A stretch of 64,000 nucleotides of DNA, from the NCBI GenBank assembly GCA_008921705.1, contig VFFE01007570.1, positions 991,915 to 1,055,914 of the forward strand, read 5' to 3'. The translations under genes and the position numbers were made by a program. A model generated the notes under the pieces. The model made no database searches. It saw only the letters and a list, made by a program, of their open reading frames with translations, and was not told the origin of the DNA. Origin of the DNA: Burhinus oedicnemus (lineage: Eukaryota > Chordata > Aves > Charadriiformes > Burhinidae). Positions 37,062 to 49,732 of the stretch are shown here, in pieces (within the stretch, counting starts at the first letter, position 1; the number at the start of each line of letters is the position of its first letter).

Positions 37062-40000
37062 GCATGCTAAGGAGTGGACTCTTTCAAGCCTTTTGACAAT
37101 GCTTTTTGTACTCTGGTACTAAGAGTGCGGTATACAGAGTAGGATATGAAGTTATAGAGGATATCTGAGGCTACCAGGCCTCTTGAGATACACCAGAAAA
37201 GCATGCCTTGTAGTGTTGAGGGCAGGGGGTGAGCAAGTTAGTTTAGTCACAGCTCAAATCTAGTTTCTGAATAAAGGCAAAATGCTGATGTGCACTAGCC
37301 AGTAGTCCAGTCCCATGTGTCCCTAGCTGGAAAATGTTTTGTCTACTCTGTACTGGAGCCCAAATTAAAACTGTCATGCAGCACAGAGGATAGGGATTCC
37401 ACACCTAAGAGACACTTTGAATGAAAGTGCTCACAAAGCCTTCACCTTTAGCAAGTTAACCCAGTCATTGCCCTTCCTAAGCTCCTCCTTGAAAACCCCA
37501 TCTCCTGTAAAGAGAGATTCATAACCACTCAAATACCCGCTCCGAACCGCACCTTAGAGGACTCTGTCTTTTCTGGCTACAGAGGGAATTTGGGAAGCTT
37601 AGCATCACAAGGCTGGAGTAAGCTTTTATCACTTTTCATTCCTCTGCAGTCCGTTTTGACATGGATTTTCATCTTTTTTTAACTAGCTCAGCAGCAGAGT
37701 ATATATTTGTCATCCTGTGTTGTAGGCACTTTTGGTTTTCTCTAGTCTGTTATTTCAAGACTGTTTAAGACTCTGCCTGCTGGCTACCATCCTATGCACA
37801 TGGCATCATACAAGGGAGTACAAAAGGACAGTAGAACGTTAACTATTGCCCTTTATATCTTACCATAATTACAGTATTCCTCTATGCCGAGGACATAGAG
37901 TACAGCAATAAAACAAAACTTCACTTTGGGCTAGATAGGAAGTCTCAGACTGGAGGAATTTTGCTCTGGCCAGTTTTATCACTGTCCATTCCCTCTGCTT
38001 TATGAAAGTGATGTAAAAACTTAGTAACTGAATCAAATATGTGGCTTCTAAGCCACAGTGTGAAAATTCTATCATCTAATGTAACTTTTAATCTTGCAAG
38101 TTGGGCCATGTGGATGCAGTGCCATTGCCAGTGTCAACAACTAAAAAAGAATTTATATTCACAAATTAGCTTCTATCCTGTATTTCTCTGAGAGGAATAG
38201 TAAGACACTCTTTTCTACAATTTTTTTTACTCCCAGAGCCCCTAGAAGCCTTTGAACTAGTTCTCACTGTACTAAACTTTTAGATGGCATCTGTTGAGAG
38301 ATCTCTAACATTGTAAAAATGCAAGTTATGACTATGTTTCTTACCTTCATGTATTTCAGCCAATATAGGATAATTGAAAATATGATCAAGGTGGGTATTT
38401 TTAGAGGGAGAAATGATTAATAATAAATAAGACTGTTTGAAAATAATGAACCTCTCAGAAAGATAAAATATAGGTAAAGACTAAAATACGATGGGAGAAC
38501 TGTATATTCTAGAACTAAGTAATTACAATGACTGTATGAGAATTTTAACATTCAAAATCCAAAATACAGGTCCAAGTCCTCAGAGCAGACATCTGGACAC
38601 CTTAATAGAAAGACAAGAGATGTCTCTACTTTTTTGCTCCTGGGCTATGTTATAGATTCCTTCAAATTTTCATAGTTTTCCTAGAAGGGCAGAGAAAAAA
38701 GTATATTCTGGTTTGTTTCAAAAACAAGGCAATTAGAAAGAAGAGTATCTAAATATATATTTTACACATAAATTTGTGTGTGTGTGTGTGTGTGTGTGTA
38801 GGTATCCATCTATTCACAGATGTCTCCTAGAGGGCACTCACAACCAAAATGTGTTGAAAAACCATTATTCCCTTCAAAGAATTATTTTCTTAAAAGTGAA
38901 AGCTGATGGGACCTGAGCATAAACCTATGTCATTTTTCTCCAGCGAGAGGCAGCAGCTTTCAGGATTGGATGACACCAGATACTAGCTTGTCTTGTTTTT
39001 ATCAGAAGACTTCGAACCATGTGAGGTTAGTTTTATATCTCCTGATCCACAGGCTACTTATGTCACATCACTTGATTACTGCCATTTGAGGATACAACCA
39101 ATGTGACAAAATGATCTTTGTGCACAGAAAATTCTAACACCTACATTTTCATATGATTTTTTTTCTAAGACCTAATTAAATCCTAATGGACTAGCTCCTC
39201 AGGTATAAATAATTGCAATAAAAAGAGTATCTGTTGCAGCCTTTTAATCCTTTATTTCACATGACAGGAGGGACTCAAACTTTTTTGTTTTGTTCAGTGC
39301 AAACCAATAAAATGTGGTGCTTAAATATATTTATGTTTGCAACCTCTCTGACCAGAGGAATTGAAAAACTGTTGGGATTGTCTTTATTGACTCTACGCTG
39401 AATCTCAAGACCAGCTGGAGCAGATACATCAAGGCAATCACATCAGCTCACATAAGAAACATGTGAATATGATTGTGATATAGGAGAAGATACCTATTCA
39501 AGACATCCAAGACACATGGAAGTGCCACAGCAGTAATAAAATTCTTATCTGATGATTTTAGAAGAAAGAGATGCTAACGAAAAGAGATTGGTTTTGACCG
39601 TGGATACAAGAAGATAGTAGATTCATCATCCAACATGTTTTGCTGGTAACAGAGCAATTAAACATGATCATAAAGGTCTACTCTCTTTTTTTTTTCCTTC
39701 TGAAACTAGAAATATTTTCTTTCACTAGTGTCTGGAAGATCCAAAACACCTCTCTGCAGTCAGTATTCAGGAGACACACAACATATGGTTACTGAAAACT
39801 GGCAACAGAACAGTTTCTCATTCTCCAGTCAGGCACTCATTGAAGATGCTTAGAGGACTATCAACACAGCAAATACTCCTTCTTGCTGATGCATTTTTTT
39901 ACTGTAGTGACCTAGATAATCTTCTGATAAAAAAGGCATTTTAGTCACATACCTCATTTATTCAAAATCAAGTGTTCAATATGCTTTGTTTAAATTACTG

Positions 40001-40924
40001 CTTATAACAAAAACTGAGGAAGAGGCATATACTTGTAGGCATGAATCTCACCTTTTTGGTTTTTTCAAACATTTCTGTATATTCTTTTTCTCTTATTACA
40101 CACGGTGCATTTTTGCATCTTTACCCTCACTTCAGTCTAGTAGTTGAGGTAATTCCAGAAGTTCATATGATGCTACGATCTGCAGGGAAAAAAAGATAGT
40201 ATTTCTAACTCCACAAATTGAATTTTCACTCTCATATGCTTTTGAACAAAATATATTTAGGGAAAAAATCGCAAAACAAAAATCACACGAGAGCATTAGC
40301 CACATCTCTTACTCTCTGAATTTACCAGTCCCTGACTGCCTTTCTTCCTCAGCAAACAAAGACAAGTAGATTTAGGCTTTTTACTCCTTCCTGAATTCCC
40401 TTTGTTCTGTGTATCTACATAGTTTCAAGTTATGGCCCTAACTTATTGGACTAGAGCCTATACAGCCCCTTTTTTGTGACTGTGTTCCAATAAAATGGCA
40501 CTAGTACATCCTAAAAACTCCAACCTGGAGTATCAAAAATGCTTACTACAGACTTATTGCCACTGTCCTAGGATTAAGGATGAGTAGTGACCTAGACAAG
40601 AATATGACCATATGAAAATTAGGCGACCCTTTCACTGAAATAAAGAGTGGGCAAATTACTGATATTCTATCACCTTGGAATTATCTACAGCTTTTTAGGA
40701 AATGGCTTGTAACAGAGCTCTGCTGGTACAGGACCAAGAAAAAACTTAGGAGGAAAAATATTCTGTTTCCATAGACTTGGTATCTTCAAAGAAGAGGCTG
40801 TCCTCAGCCCTCTAGCAAGCATGCTGAGAAGCCAGCCTAGAGACAGGCCATTCTATGTATATCCTCAATGAAGAGGCATTGGTGACCCATTAACTGCCTT
40901 TCAGTTGACAGATTCATGAAGAAC
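37062..40924. other. AT-rich non-coding DNA, no gene seen
   Basis: About 3.9 kb without a gene or recognisable transposon. Contains the (TG)n microsatellite at 38775-38799. Confidence 0.55.
38775..38799. repeat. (TG)n microsatellite
   Basis: Twelve and a half uninterrupted TG units. Confidence 0.97.
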
Positions 40925-41119
40925 ACACTGGGAACATCTCTACAGATATACCCAGGGAAGTTGTGGAGTCTCCCTCCTTGGACATATTCAAAAGCCATCT
41001 GGACATGGTTCTGGGCAACTGGTTCAAGGTAACCCTGCTTGAGCAGGGGGAGTGGACCAGACGATCTCCAGAGGTGCCTGCCAACCTCAACCATTCTGTG
41101 ATTATGTGATTCTGTGATT
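40925..41119 (+). mobile_element. CR1 LINE 3' end, short, plus strand
   Basis: About 195 bp of CR1 3' terminus: ORF2 end 'ggaagttgtggagtctccct', the UTR block 'cctgcttgagcaggggg', 'accagacgatctccagaggt' and the tail ATTCTGTGATTATGTGATTCTGTGATT. The minus-strand 105-codon frame across it is antisense noise. Confidence 0.92.
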
Positions 41120-41489
41120 GCTAAAGCCCTGAAATGTCTTGCATACAAAATCAATAGCTTCTGCTGTGGAAATGTGTGAGATAGTGTATTATAGTATAGG
41201 AGATTTGGTAGACTCCTGTCAATAGTCTTGAGTTTTACACCTAAAAAGAAGAGTCGGAGAACTAGTTTGAATGGAGCTAATTACCAGGTCTTTATTGTGA
41301 GATAGCAATTACGGCTGATTAGATATTAAGGAATAGCTCTTCTAGCTCCCTCCCATTTTATAAACAGCAGTGGGAGAGCTTCCAATCTGCTCGAAGGCAA
41401 AGCTGATTCAGTGGACTTCACTTGCTAGAGTACACACTCAGATGGGAAGAAAAAAAGCAGGCTTTTAACTGAAGGACTTGGGGTGCACA
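41120..41489. other. Spacer between two CR1 copies
   Basis: About 370 bp, AT-rich, no feature recognised. Confidence 0.5.
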
Positions 41490-41616
41490 GTCCAAAGTGG
41501 CAATGCTCACACCTTTGCAACCAACTGGGGAATAAGCTAGGCCAACCAGTGACAAATGTTCCTCAGCAGCCTCTCAAGATGGGAAACAGAAGACCAACCA
41601 CCTCAAGTGTATGTAA

Positions 41617-42195
41617 AGCAATGCACACAGCCTGGGAAACAAACAGGAGGAACTGCAGGTCCATGACCAGTCAGAAAGTTATGATATCCTAGTAATAACT
41701 GAAACATGGTGGGACAACTCATATGACTGGAGGATCATGATGGATGGCTACAGACTGTTTCTTAAAGACAGTCAGGGAAGAGGAGAAGGAGGAGTCTTGC
41801 TCTATATTAAGGAGAACCTTGAATGTATAGAAGTCAACTATGGCAATTGTAGAAGCCCTATAAAGTGCCTCTGGGTCAAGATCAGAGGGGTCATCTCCAA
41901 GGGGGATCTTACAGTAGGAGTCTACTACCGACTTCCAAACCAAGACGATAAGGCCAACGAAGTAATATTTGGGTCACTTAAGCAAGCTTTGGGTCAACAG
42001 AACCTGGTTCTTATTGGTGACTTCAACTACCCAGACATTGGTTGGAAGAACAATACAGCAGCTCACATGTCATCCATCAAGTTCCTGGAGTGCGTAGAGG
42101 ACTGCTTCCTCATAAAAATGTTAGATGTGCCAACCAAGAATGAGGCACTGCTGGATGGACTTGCCACTCACAAACCAAGAAAACCTGCTTTGTAA
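41617..42195 (+). pseudogene. CR1 ORF2 endonuclease domain remnant
   Basis: Open from 41617 (after a TAA at 41614-41616) to a TAA at 42193. APE-type endonuclease motifs are visible in order: GNKQEEL (41635-41655), ITETWWD with the catalytic Glu (41695-41715), GYRLFLKD, GGVLLYIKENL, and GDFNYPDI (42016-42039). After the stop the same frame continues to GCSDHN (42214-42231), the catalytic Asp-His pair. In a live element this domain nicks target DNA for target-primed reverse transcription. Internal stops make it dead. Confidence 0.9.
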
Positions 42196-42575
42196 TATCT
42201 CAGTGATAGCCTTGGCTGCAGTGATCACAATATTGAGGAGTTTGGGATCCTGCTGAGCCTAAAGTTAGTACTAAGGCAAAGGTTTTAGATTTTAGAAGAG
42301 CAAACCTCAGCTCATTCAGAGCTCAGCTGGGAGGGATTCCATGGGAAGCTTCCATGGAGGATAAAGGAGCTAGCGAGTGCTGGGAGTTTTTCAAGAATGC
42401 TTCCCTGGGAGCACAAAAACAGTTCATCCCCTTTAAAGGTAAGGGAAGTAGGCAGAGCAAGAGACCCCCTTGGCTTAACTGCAAGCTTCTGAGTCTGCTC
42501 AAAACCAAAAGAGAAGCGTACCAGAGATGGAAAAGTGAATGAATACTCGTTGAGATCTACAAGGGCATTGCCAGG

Positions 42576-42923
42576 GTGTGCAGAGATGCAGTTAGAAAAG
42601 CAAAAACTCAGCTCAAATTGAAATTGGCTAGAGGTGTAAAAAGTTACAAGAAGGGATTCTTCAGGTACATAAACAGCAAGCAGAAACAGAAGGAAAATAT
42701 TGGCCCGCTGTTAAACAGGAGAGGTGAACTAGTCACAAGATTCCAATTGGACACAGGAGGAAAATTCTTCACAATGAGAACAATAAGCCATTGGAATAAT
42801 CTCCCCAGGGAAGTGGTGAATTCCCCAACATTAGACACTTTTAAGATTCAGCTGGACAGGGTGATGGGCCATCTTGTCAAAACCATGCTTTTGCCAAGAA
42901 AGGTTGGACCAGATGATCCTTGA
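42576..42923 (+). pseudogene. CR1 ORF2 linker fused in frame to ORF2 C-terminus
   Basis: A 115-codon frame: linker residues (ARGVKSYKKGFFRYINSKQ, ENIGPLLNRRGELVT), then directly FQLDTGGKFFTMRTISHWNN from the ORF2 tail. The junction near 42738 removes the RT palm and fingers, including the DD catalytic box, without breaking the frame. The preserved frame is probably chance (one in three). No function is expected. Confidence 0.85.
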
Positions 42924-42972
42924 GGTCGCTTCCAGCCTGGCATTCTGTGATTCTATGATTCTATGGTTCTAT

Positions 42973-43699
42973 TAAATGTTTGTGTGGGATGATACAAGGT
43001 AGAGAAGCGGCAAGTTCTTCAACCACCTCTCAACCAAAACACAACACCTGAGTGCAACAGCACAAACGGATTTAGCATTTCCTAACATACCAAGCATGAA
43101 CATAAATCTAATGAGTTAGCAAGCACAGCATCTGGGATCATCATTTATTTTAGGTAAGTCTGCCTAGTGGTATAGATACACTTTCTAGCAATCTTCCCCT
43201 CTTTAAACCAGAGGAATATTGTTCCCACTGAATCTTTGGCTGACGTCTTTTCCTTTCAGTTCCTAAAATGAACCACCTTGCAACATCTCGGAAACAGAAG
43301 GCTGAGCTTCTTTATCATCTCTATGGAAAGATCAGACTTCAGAAAGACACCTTTCTGTAAGACTTTCTGTACTGATTTTCCTTCCCTCTTGTCTGTTCTG
43401 GAAAAAAATAACAGCTTTCCTGTCAAGAGTTTTGTGTGGTTCTGTGGATAAACTTATGCCTACTATGGTGTACAAGGACAGCAATAGCTGTGTACCATCA
43501 CAAGCATTCCCCTGTGAACTCATAGGGCAGAAAAAAAATGTCAATGAAAGAAAAATAGAGGCAAAAAAAGATAAGTCTACAGTAGGCTACCAGATATCTC
43601 ATAGGTGCTCATTAGATTGCTTTGGAAATCATGGCAAACAGGACAAGACAAACTATCAGAAAATAATATTAAAGTAACAGAAACGAGGAAATTTTCAAT
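42973..43699. other. Non-coding DNA between young and ancient CR1
   Basis: About 0.7 kb, no feature recognised. Overlapping 70-81-codon frames on opposite strands at 43332-43677 lack domain signals. Confidence 0.5.
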
Positions 43700-44355
43700 T
43701 CGGGGATTTCAGAGACACCTGTTCTGAGCCTAGTGATATTCAATATTTTTATTAATTTCCAGAATTATTGTTTGTAAAATTAGCAGAAGACACAAAAATT
43801 GTATGTTACATGATAAGTGTATGATAATGTAAGCAGTCACTTACATTAGCATGCCAGGCGGAGGGTTCATTTGAACGATATAACACAGTAACTTAACACA
43901 GTCTTGCACAAGCCCAGTCTTCCAGAAACAAGGTGCCTACTCCACACTTGGAGCAAGGACTTCGAGATTAGTTATCTAGTGAGAACTGCAGATTCTGAGA
44001 AGGGTTTGGGCCCAGCCCTTTCACCTCCATTTCAAAAAAGGCTGTTGTCAAAGTGACAAGGACTGAAAAAAGAAAATATCTGAGGCTTGGAAAACCTACC
44101 GTACAGTAAATGGGTAAATCTGTTTCTTTTACATAAAAAGGGTAAGAAATGACATGACAACAGTCTAAAATTACCTGCATTATTTCTTGTAATGGGGTCT
44201 TTAATCTAGTAGATAAAGGCATAATATGGAGGAGCTGAAGCTACACAAACACAAACTGAAAATAATCTCTGATTTTTAAGAGCAAAGGAAATTAACTATT
44301 GAAATGGATGTGGGGGTTTCTCTGTGAACTCTTTAAATCAAAATAGATACTGTGA
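43700..44355 (+). mobile_element. Ancient degenerate CR1-type LINE, plus strand
   Basis: Two collinear remnants. At 43715-43800 the RT region: 'ttctgagcctagtgatattc' then 'aatatttttattaatttcca' gives LVIFNIFIN, followed by a diverged 'agcagaagacacaaaaattg' where the catalytic box lies. At 44200-44355 the ORF2 C-terminus: 'ctagtagataaaggcataat', 'ggagctgaagctacacaaac', 'ggaaattaactattgaaatg', 'gaactctttaaatcaaaata'. These blocks match old CR1/L3-like copies I know from reptile and bird genomes. The middle is not alignable by eye. Much older than the copy just upstream. Confidence 0.7.
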
Positions 44356-46616
44356 CTTGTATCTTAAATCAGGACACATATCTTGATTCATAGTGTAAAG
44401 AAATACTAAAATAATTTAAATCATATATATATTTAGTTAAAGACATTGGATATTTTAAAAGAGATGTTAACATTGAAAAAGAAGCTACGGACTATATGCA
44501 AAAATTACTGGGAAGACTCACTTTTTTATTTGAGTGATACAAAAGGTGTATGTTAATAACAGCACAAATACTATCAGTTCAGACTGAAGTTCATTTTTAT
44601 TTTAATTCAGAGTTGAAAACAGAGAATGCCTTCTGTGCTAAAGACAGATTTATTTCAAACACAAGGGGCTGTGTGTTAATCAAGACTCTTGTGTTGTGGT
44701 ATGATTTAGCGCTACTGATCATTTACATGGATGTGTATTATGTTGCTTCAGTGGTTCCAGATTTCCTTTCTCTCTCCACAATTACGCTAGATCAATAACC
44801 AAGTAGCTGGGAAGAAATTCAAATAGTTTTGCTCAATACATTTGTATCCAAATGTGATGATCTCTATGTCTGACCTCTACAAGTCCCCAAGATGCCCCAG
44901 GACTTTTAAGTCTACAGAGTAGTTATGTTCCCTTGGTGTCCTTAAATGCTTCTTCCTCATCTTGGACTGGAAGCACATGGGAGGCCACCTAGTCAAAACC
45001 CAACAGCTGAGCTTCCACGCTGCAGTTCTTGTTGATTTAGCCTGTCAGCTTGTCTCCTCACAGCCTTCTTCAATATAGGCTTTACTCAATTTTCAGTAGC
45101 CCACGCTGCAATCTGAGCTCGACCAAATAGTCTGGAAACCAAACTGATCTGACCAAACCTAGATGTTTGGTAAGTCTAAAGTAAACTGACTGTTACATTG
45201 GTGGTAGAGTAGAAGAAAATATAGACTACAAAGGATGGGACAAAAACAATTCTTAGGAGTTGTACTACTGGCTTTTAAAGATTTGCTAACTGTGAAAGAA
45301 TGTTTTCATTTTCTGAATGTTAGGGTGAAATCTCAGGCAGCCCAAATCCCATTAAAAACACTGCTTCATCCTACCCATTTGGAGTGCTGAGACAGTGAAT
45401 AGATCTGACTGCTTATTTAGAAGTATTACAGGCGTTGTATTGGAACAACTGATATAAAAAGACGCTATCCCACGCTCCCACTTTTCCCGCTATTTGCCAA
45501 TTCGTAATTACAGTATGTAAATACACAGCAGAATGGGTCTTTGGTTAATCAAATTGATTTAATTGCTGAATCCCCACAGATGAATGTGAACAGAGTCTTC
45601 TCTTTTTCTCATTTTTTGTTGGCAAAACATAGCCACACAAATGATAAAAATTCCACCAGAAATGGGAATGGGATTTGAATAACTCTCTTACTGGAACACT
45701 GCTAGAACACCTGTAGTCAGATTCAAAGGACTTTAACAAGGTAATTCCTCATAATTTTAGAGCTGTAAATTATGGCATACCCTAGAGATATTGAATTAAT
45801 TAGGTCTTTGTAGATTATCAATGTGTATATGTCTATTTTTTATGGAAATCTGGCATTGTTTTTCATTTTCTGAATTATGTTATTAAAAAGGCAGATATAG
45901 TAACACAAAAAATCTTGCAAAGGGTTCACCAGATAAGCTCATTAGTTTCTAGTCTGAATATAAAGTTCTTATAATAGTTATGAGTGTTATTGTTAATATC
46001 ACATTTAGCACTAGTCATTGGAACCACAACACTATCCTGATTGCTTCTGGCAGGTAACTGAATCATATAATCTAAAGAAAGCAAGCCTGAAGATGTCCTT
46101 GACAAAACAGTGGGTCATTAAAATCTGATGACTTCATGAGCTAGTACAAATACATGTAACTTTCAGAGTTTTGGACCTTCATTGGATACATTCATGCCAT
46201 AGGACCCAGGAGCTTCTCAGTTCCTTAGTCCAGGCAAAAACCTTTCCTAGTTTCAATCTCTGTATCAAAGTAGGACACATTCCTGTGCAAGCCCTGGTGA
46301 ATCCTTCTTTCTGTGTGAAGAAGACATGAGTGTGCACTCTTGCAGGGGTGTTAGCCTGAAGGATTTGGGTACCAGAATCCCAGAGCATGCCCTGCTATGC
46401 ATCAGAGTGAAGTTTCAGATCTGACATTTGTGATAAGGTAAAATAAAGCCATTTGTTAAAGATGCTTTGTCAGCAGAGTCCCAGGTATACACAAAAATTC
46501 ATTGTCCCCAGCGAAGGTATTGGGGCTTCAATCCCCAGAGTCAAACAAGAAAGCTGATTCCAGTCCTTCCATATCCTGGATGAATGTTGTGACCATTCTT
46601 GATTATACAGAGGGGA

Positions 46617-46662
46617 ATAGTGGTAGTAGCAGCAGCAACAGTAGTAGTAGTAGTAGCAGCAC
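46617..46662. repeat. Imperfect (AGT/AGC)n trinucleotide repeat
   Basis: About fifteen AGT, AGC and AAC-type triplets in tandem. It explains the poly-Ser and poly-Tyr/Cys short frames on the two strands. Confidence 0.9.
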
Positions 46663-49600
46663 CACAAATTTTTCCCTAACTGTTCTTTGAAGAAAGCCAG
46701 CTGTCACTGCATACTGGGTCCCACTCCAGAGGCATCCTGAGAGGGCCTGTGAGAATTAGCTCATCAGAGAAGGCTGAAGGAATAAGGAATATCTCATCTT
46801 GATCAGGTTTTGGCACAGATAGGTTTTAGGTTTTTCTGCCCTGCTAATTTACTAAACTGATTCTGAGAACCTTAAAAAGAAAAAAGAAATTGTTTGGGAA
46901 ATATTAAGTCTAAGAAGTCTGATCTTATTGACCTTAAATGTCCGGTTCAGTTTCATGTTCAGAGACCTGCATTTAAGTGTCTGAAAGTATCTGTCTGCAT
47001 GCGAGGTAGGAGACTGAATTCCCGCTGTAGTCATACAGGATCTATTCAACATGGTCAGATGAGTCTAGAGAGTTTTTTGGTTGATCAAATGAGATCCTTC
47101 CTTTACACTGAGTGAACTGTGCTCTGCTGAATACCAGCTCAATTTATTCCCCTAGGCATATGCATTTGAGATGCTCTGATAGCCTTCCTGGACAATTGCT
47201 ATTAGTTCAGTAGACCACAAGACCTCCATCATATCTACCAAGCCTGTGCAGATATCTTAGGTACCCTAGGACACGTAAACATCATTAGATGTCTGTGGTT
47301 GAACATCTGGGCTGAACCCTGGGCTTCTACTGTAAAAGAGGCTTAGACATTAGCATACTCATAGACACTTGTATTTAGATAAATTAACCTAGATTCCTGA
47401 GGATGAAGGTGAATCCTATCTGTGAAACACAGGGATTAGCTACCAGCTGAGACAGTGTTGTCAGAATGTTTTCAAGTTAGGCACTGATAAGTCCTATTCT
47501 GAGGCACCTATTGCCCTTATTCAGCTCTGTCCATAAATGCTTGGAGCAAGCTCAATCAATTCTAGACTACCTGAGCCTAGAAACAGATTTACAAAGGTCA
47601 TTCATATTTCACAAATAATGCCACTGCTAACTTTTGATCTCAGCAGTTCATGAGAATACTGATTTAAATGCTTACTATACATTTCTTTAAGACTCAGGAT
47701 AAAACTGCTGCCAGATTTCAATTCTAAGCAAAATAAAATTCTTTACATTGCTTTTGTATTTGCTTTGTGTGATAACTACCTTTTCAGTGTATTACTAAAC
47801 TCAATTAGAAATTCTTACTTGGCAACTATGTGCTGCAGTATTTTGCTGAGACTAATGAACAAAGTTTCATAAAATCAGCTTGTGACCATGTGATGACTAT
47901 TAAAACTTATAAAACCCTTAACAATTATCATAAGGAAAGCAGCATACTAGGCAGTGTTATAGGGTGCATCGTGAACCAAAGTACTTCTAGCTCATCAGAG
48001 CTTCGCCTGTTCATGCTGGAGCACAGACCTGGTTTTAAGCAAACAGATGGAAATACAAACCTCTGATATTCCTATTCCACTTTGTGCAACAAACATGTTT
48101 AGAAAAGAGGAATTACATTGACCTTGAAAGACTATTGCACTGTACCCTGCACTCAAATTTCTTCCTTTCACAGCTCCCTTTTCTATCATTTTCCATCAGT
48201 GCTTTTTATAAAAGCAACTTTGTCATACTTTAGTTTTTTAAACTAATCAAATAACTGTCACACACTGTTAAGACAGTTTTATTCCTGGTAAATTAGCAAT
48301 TTTTTAGAAGGCTTTCATACCTTTCTTCCCTTCCACCTTACTAGTAACACTGAATATTATTATTTGCTGTCAGCCTGGATGCTAATCCTTTTCTTCAGTG
48401 TTTTCTGCTCTTACTGTTGGTGTCTCCTCTGGCAACAGCCAGAGCTGGCCCCTCATGATTATCCTCCTCCTTCAGTTTTTGGCTAGCAAACTGAGAGTGT
48501 TGTAGCCAGGTGGGTAATTACTTCACAGTGGGATCTTCCAGTGCTGTTCGGAGACGCTGAGAGACACTTGCTTTAGAGAACACCACAAGTGCCTGGAACA
48601 TTTGACTTACATGTGCTTTACTTTTTCAGGTGTCAGAAGCTTTCCTAACACTCAAATCTTTCTGCAATTCTGGTTTTCCTACAAATCTCCAATATTCTTT
48701 TTCTGCCTTATTCCCGTCATATCTGTCTTCACAGGTCGCCTGCTTTGTGTATTGTAGCAGACAGCAGGACTAGGATCCTTCTTTGTTTAGATATCTACAT
48801 GTAGACATCTTCATGTGCGCTATCCACACTAGGCTCTTAGAGGAAACAGATGTCCCTTTTAGCTTGTGCTTCACATAGTCCTCAAAGAAGGTCAGATGAA
48901 CTGCACCTTAAAACTCCACATTAGTCTCCACTGGCTATAAAAGAGCTTATTTTAACTAACAGAAACATATATAGAGAGAGATAGATATATTTATATGCTT
49001 CAGATCTCTGTATCTATACTGGATACTGACCATAAAATGAACATAAACTATCTAGGGTGAATCACATGATCTTTAATAATAAATTTTGCCTGCAAGTGGA
49101 TCCATAACAAAACCTACAAATAAAAGCAGTGATTTGAGTGTATTCCTTTATACTGCTTTGCTTTTTCCACCCTGCCACAAAACACCTACAACTTAACTGT
49201 TATTTAGTGGTTTTCTGCTTTTGAGCTTTCATTGTCCACTGAATACTGCAACACTGAATGTATTGTACTTAACCTAACAGCAATTCAATGAAGTAATCCA
49301 ATAGCATATTCTAGGTGCCTACAGAAACAGAAACATCCTGGCCATAAAAAATAATGCCCTTGAAAAGCTATTTGGAGAAACATTTAGTTCTCTTTAGTCT
49401 TTCAGAATGAAGATGTGTTGTATGAGGTATTTTATACATGCAAATGCTTCATTTTCTTTCTTTAAGTCTTTATAGTACTATTTGTTTTCAAATGAGTTTT
49501 GTGGTTGTTTCATACAGGGAATGCAAAAGTCGGTATATTTCACCATTCTGTGGCTTGCCATATATTTTTCCTTTAATAAATCATCACTGAAGATGTAAAC

Positions 49601-49705
49601 GAGTTTAATTTCACAATATAAATATTTGACTTTTCAATTTGTGTGTTTGTATGTGTGTGCCAAAAACAGATTTTTGTAAAAAGCAATAACCTAAGAAACC
49701 ACAAA

Positions 49706-49732
49706 TTTGGCACAGCATGAAGCTGTGCCAAA
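49706..49732. repeat. Perfect 11-bp GC-containing hairpin
   Basis: tttggcacagc (49706-49716) pairs exactly with gctgtgccaaa (49722-49732) around an atgaa loop. Too short for a typical pre-miRNA; no T-run terminator or promoter seen. Confidence 0.6.

Larger units (their letters stand above)
41490..42972 (+). mobile_element. CR1 LINE with internal deletion of reverse transcriptase
   Basis: About 1.48 kb. It carries the APE-type endonuclease region of ORF2 and the linker, then jumps near 42738 straight to the ORF2 C-terminus and 3' UTR, ending in ATTCTGTGATTCTATGATTCTATGG (to about 42966). The whole RT catalytic domain, more than 1 kb in a complete CR1, is missing. The 5' edge near 41490 is approximate. 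Unlike the other copies it keeps a 5' part of ORF2, so it is internally deleted as well as 5'-truncated. Confidence 0.92.

Noticed and set aside
40837..41154. 105-codon minus-strand frame
   Set aside because: Antisense of the short CR1 3' end, including its octamer tail.
46502..46690. Poly-Ser frame and its antisense poly-Tyr/Cys frame
   Set aside because: Produced by the (AGT/AGC)n trinucleotide repeat.
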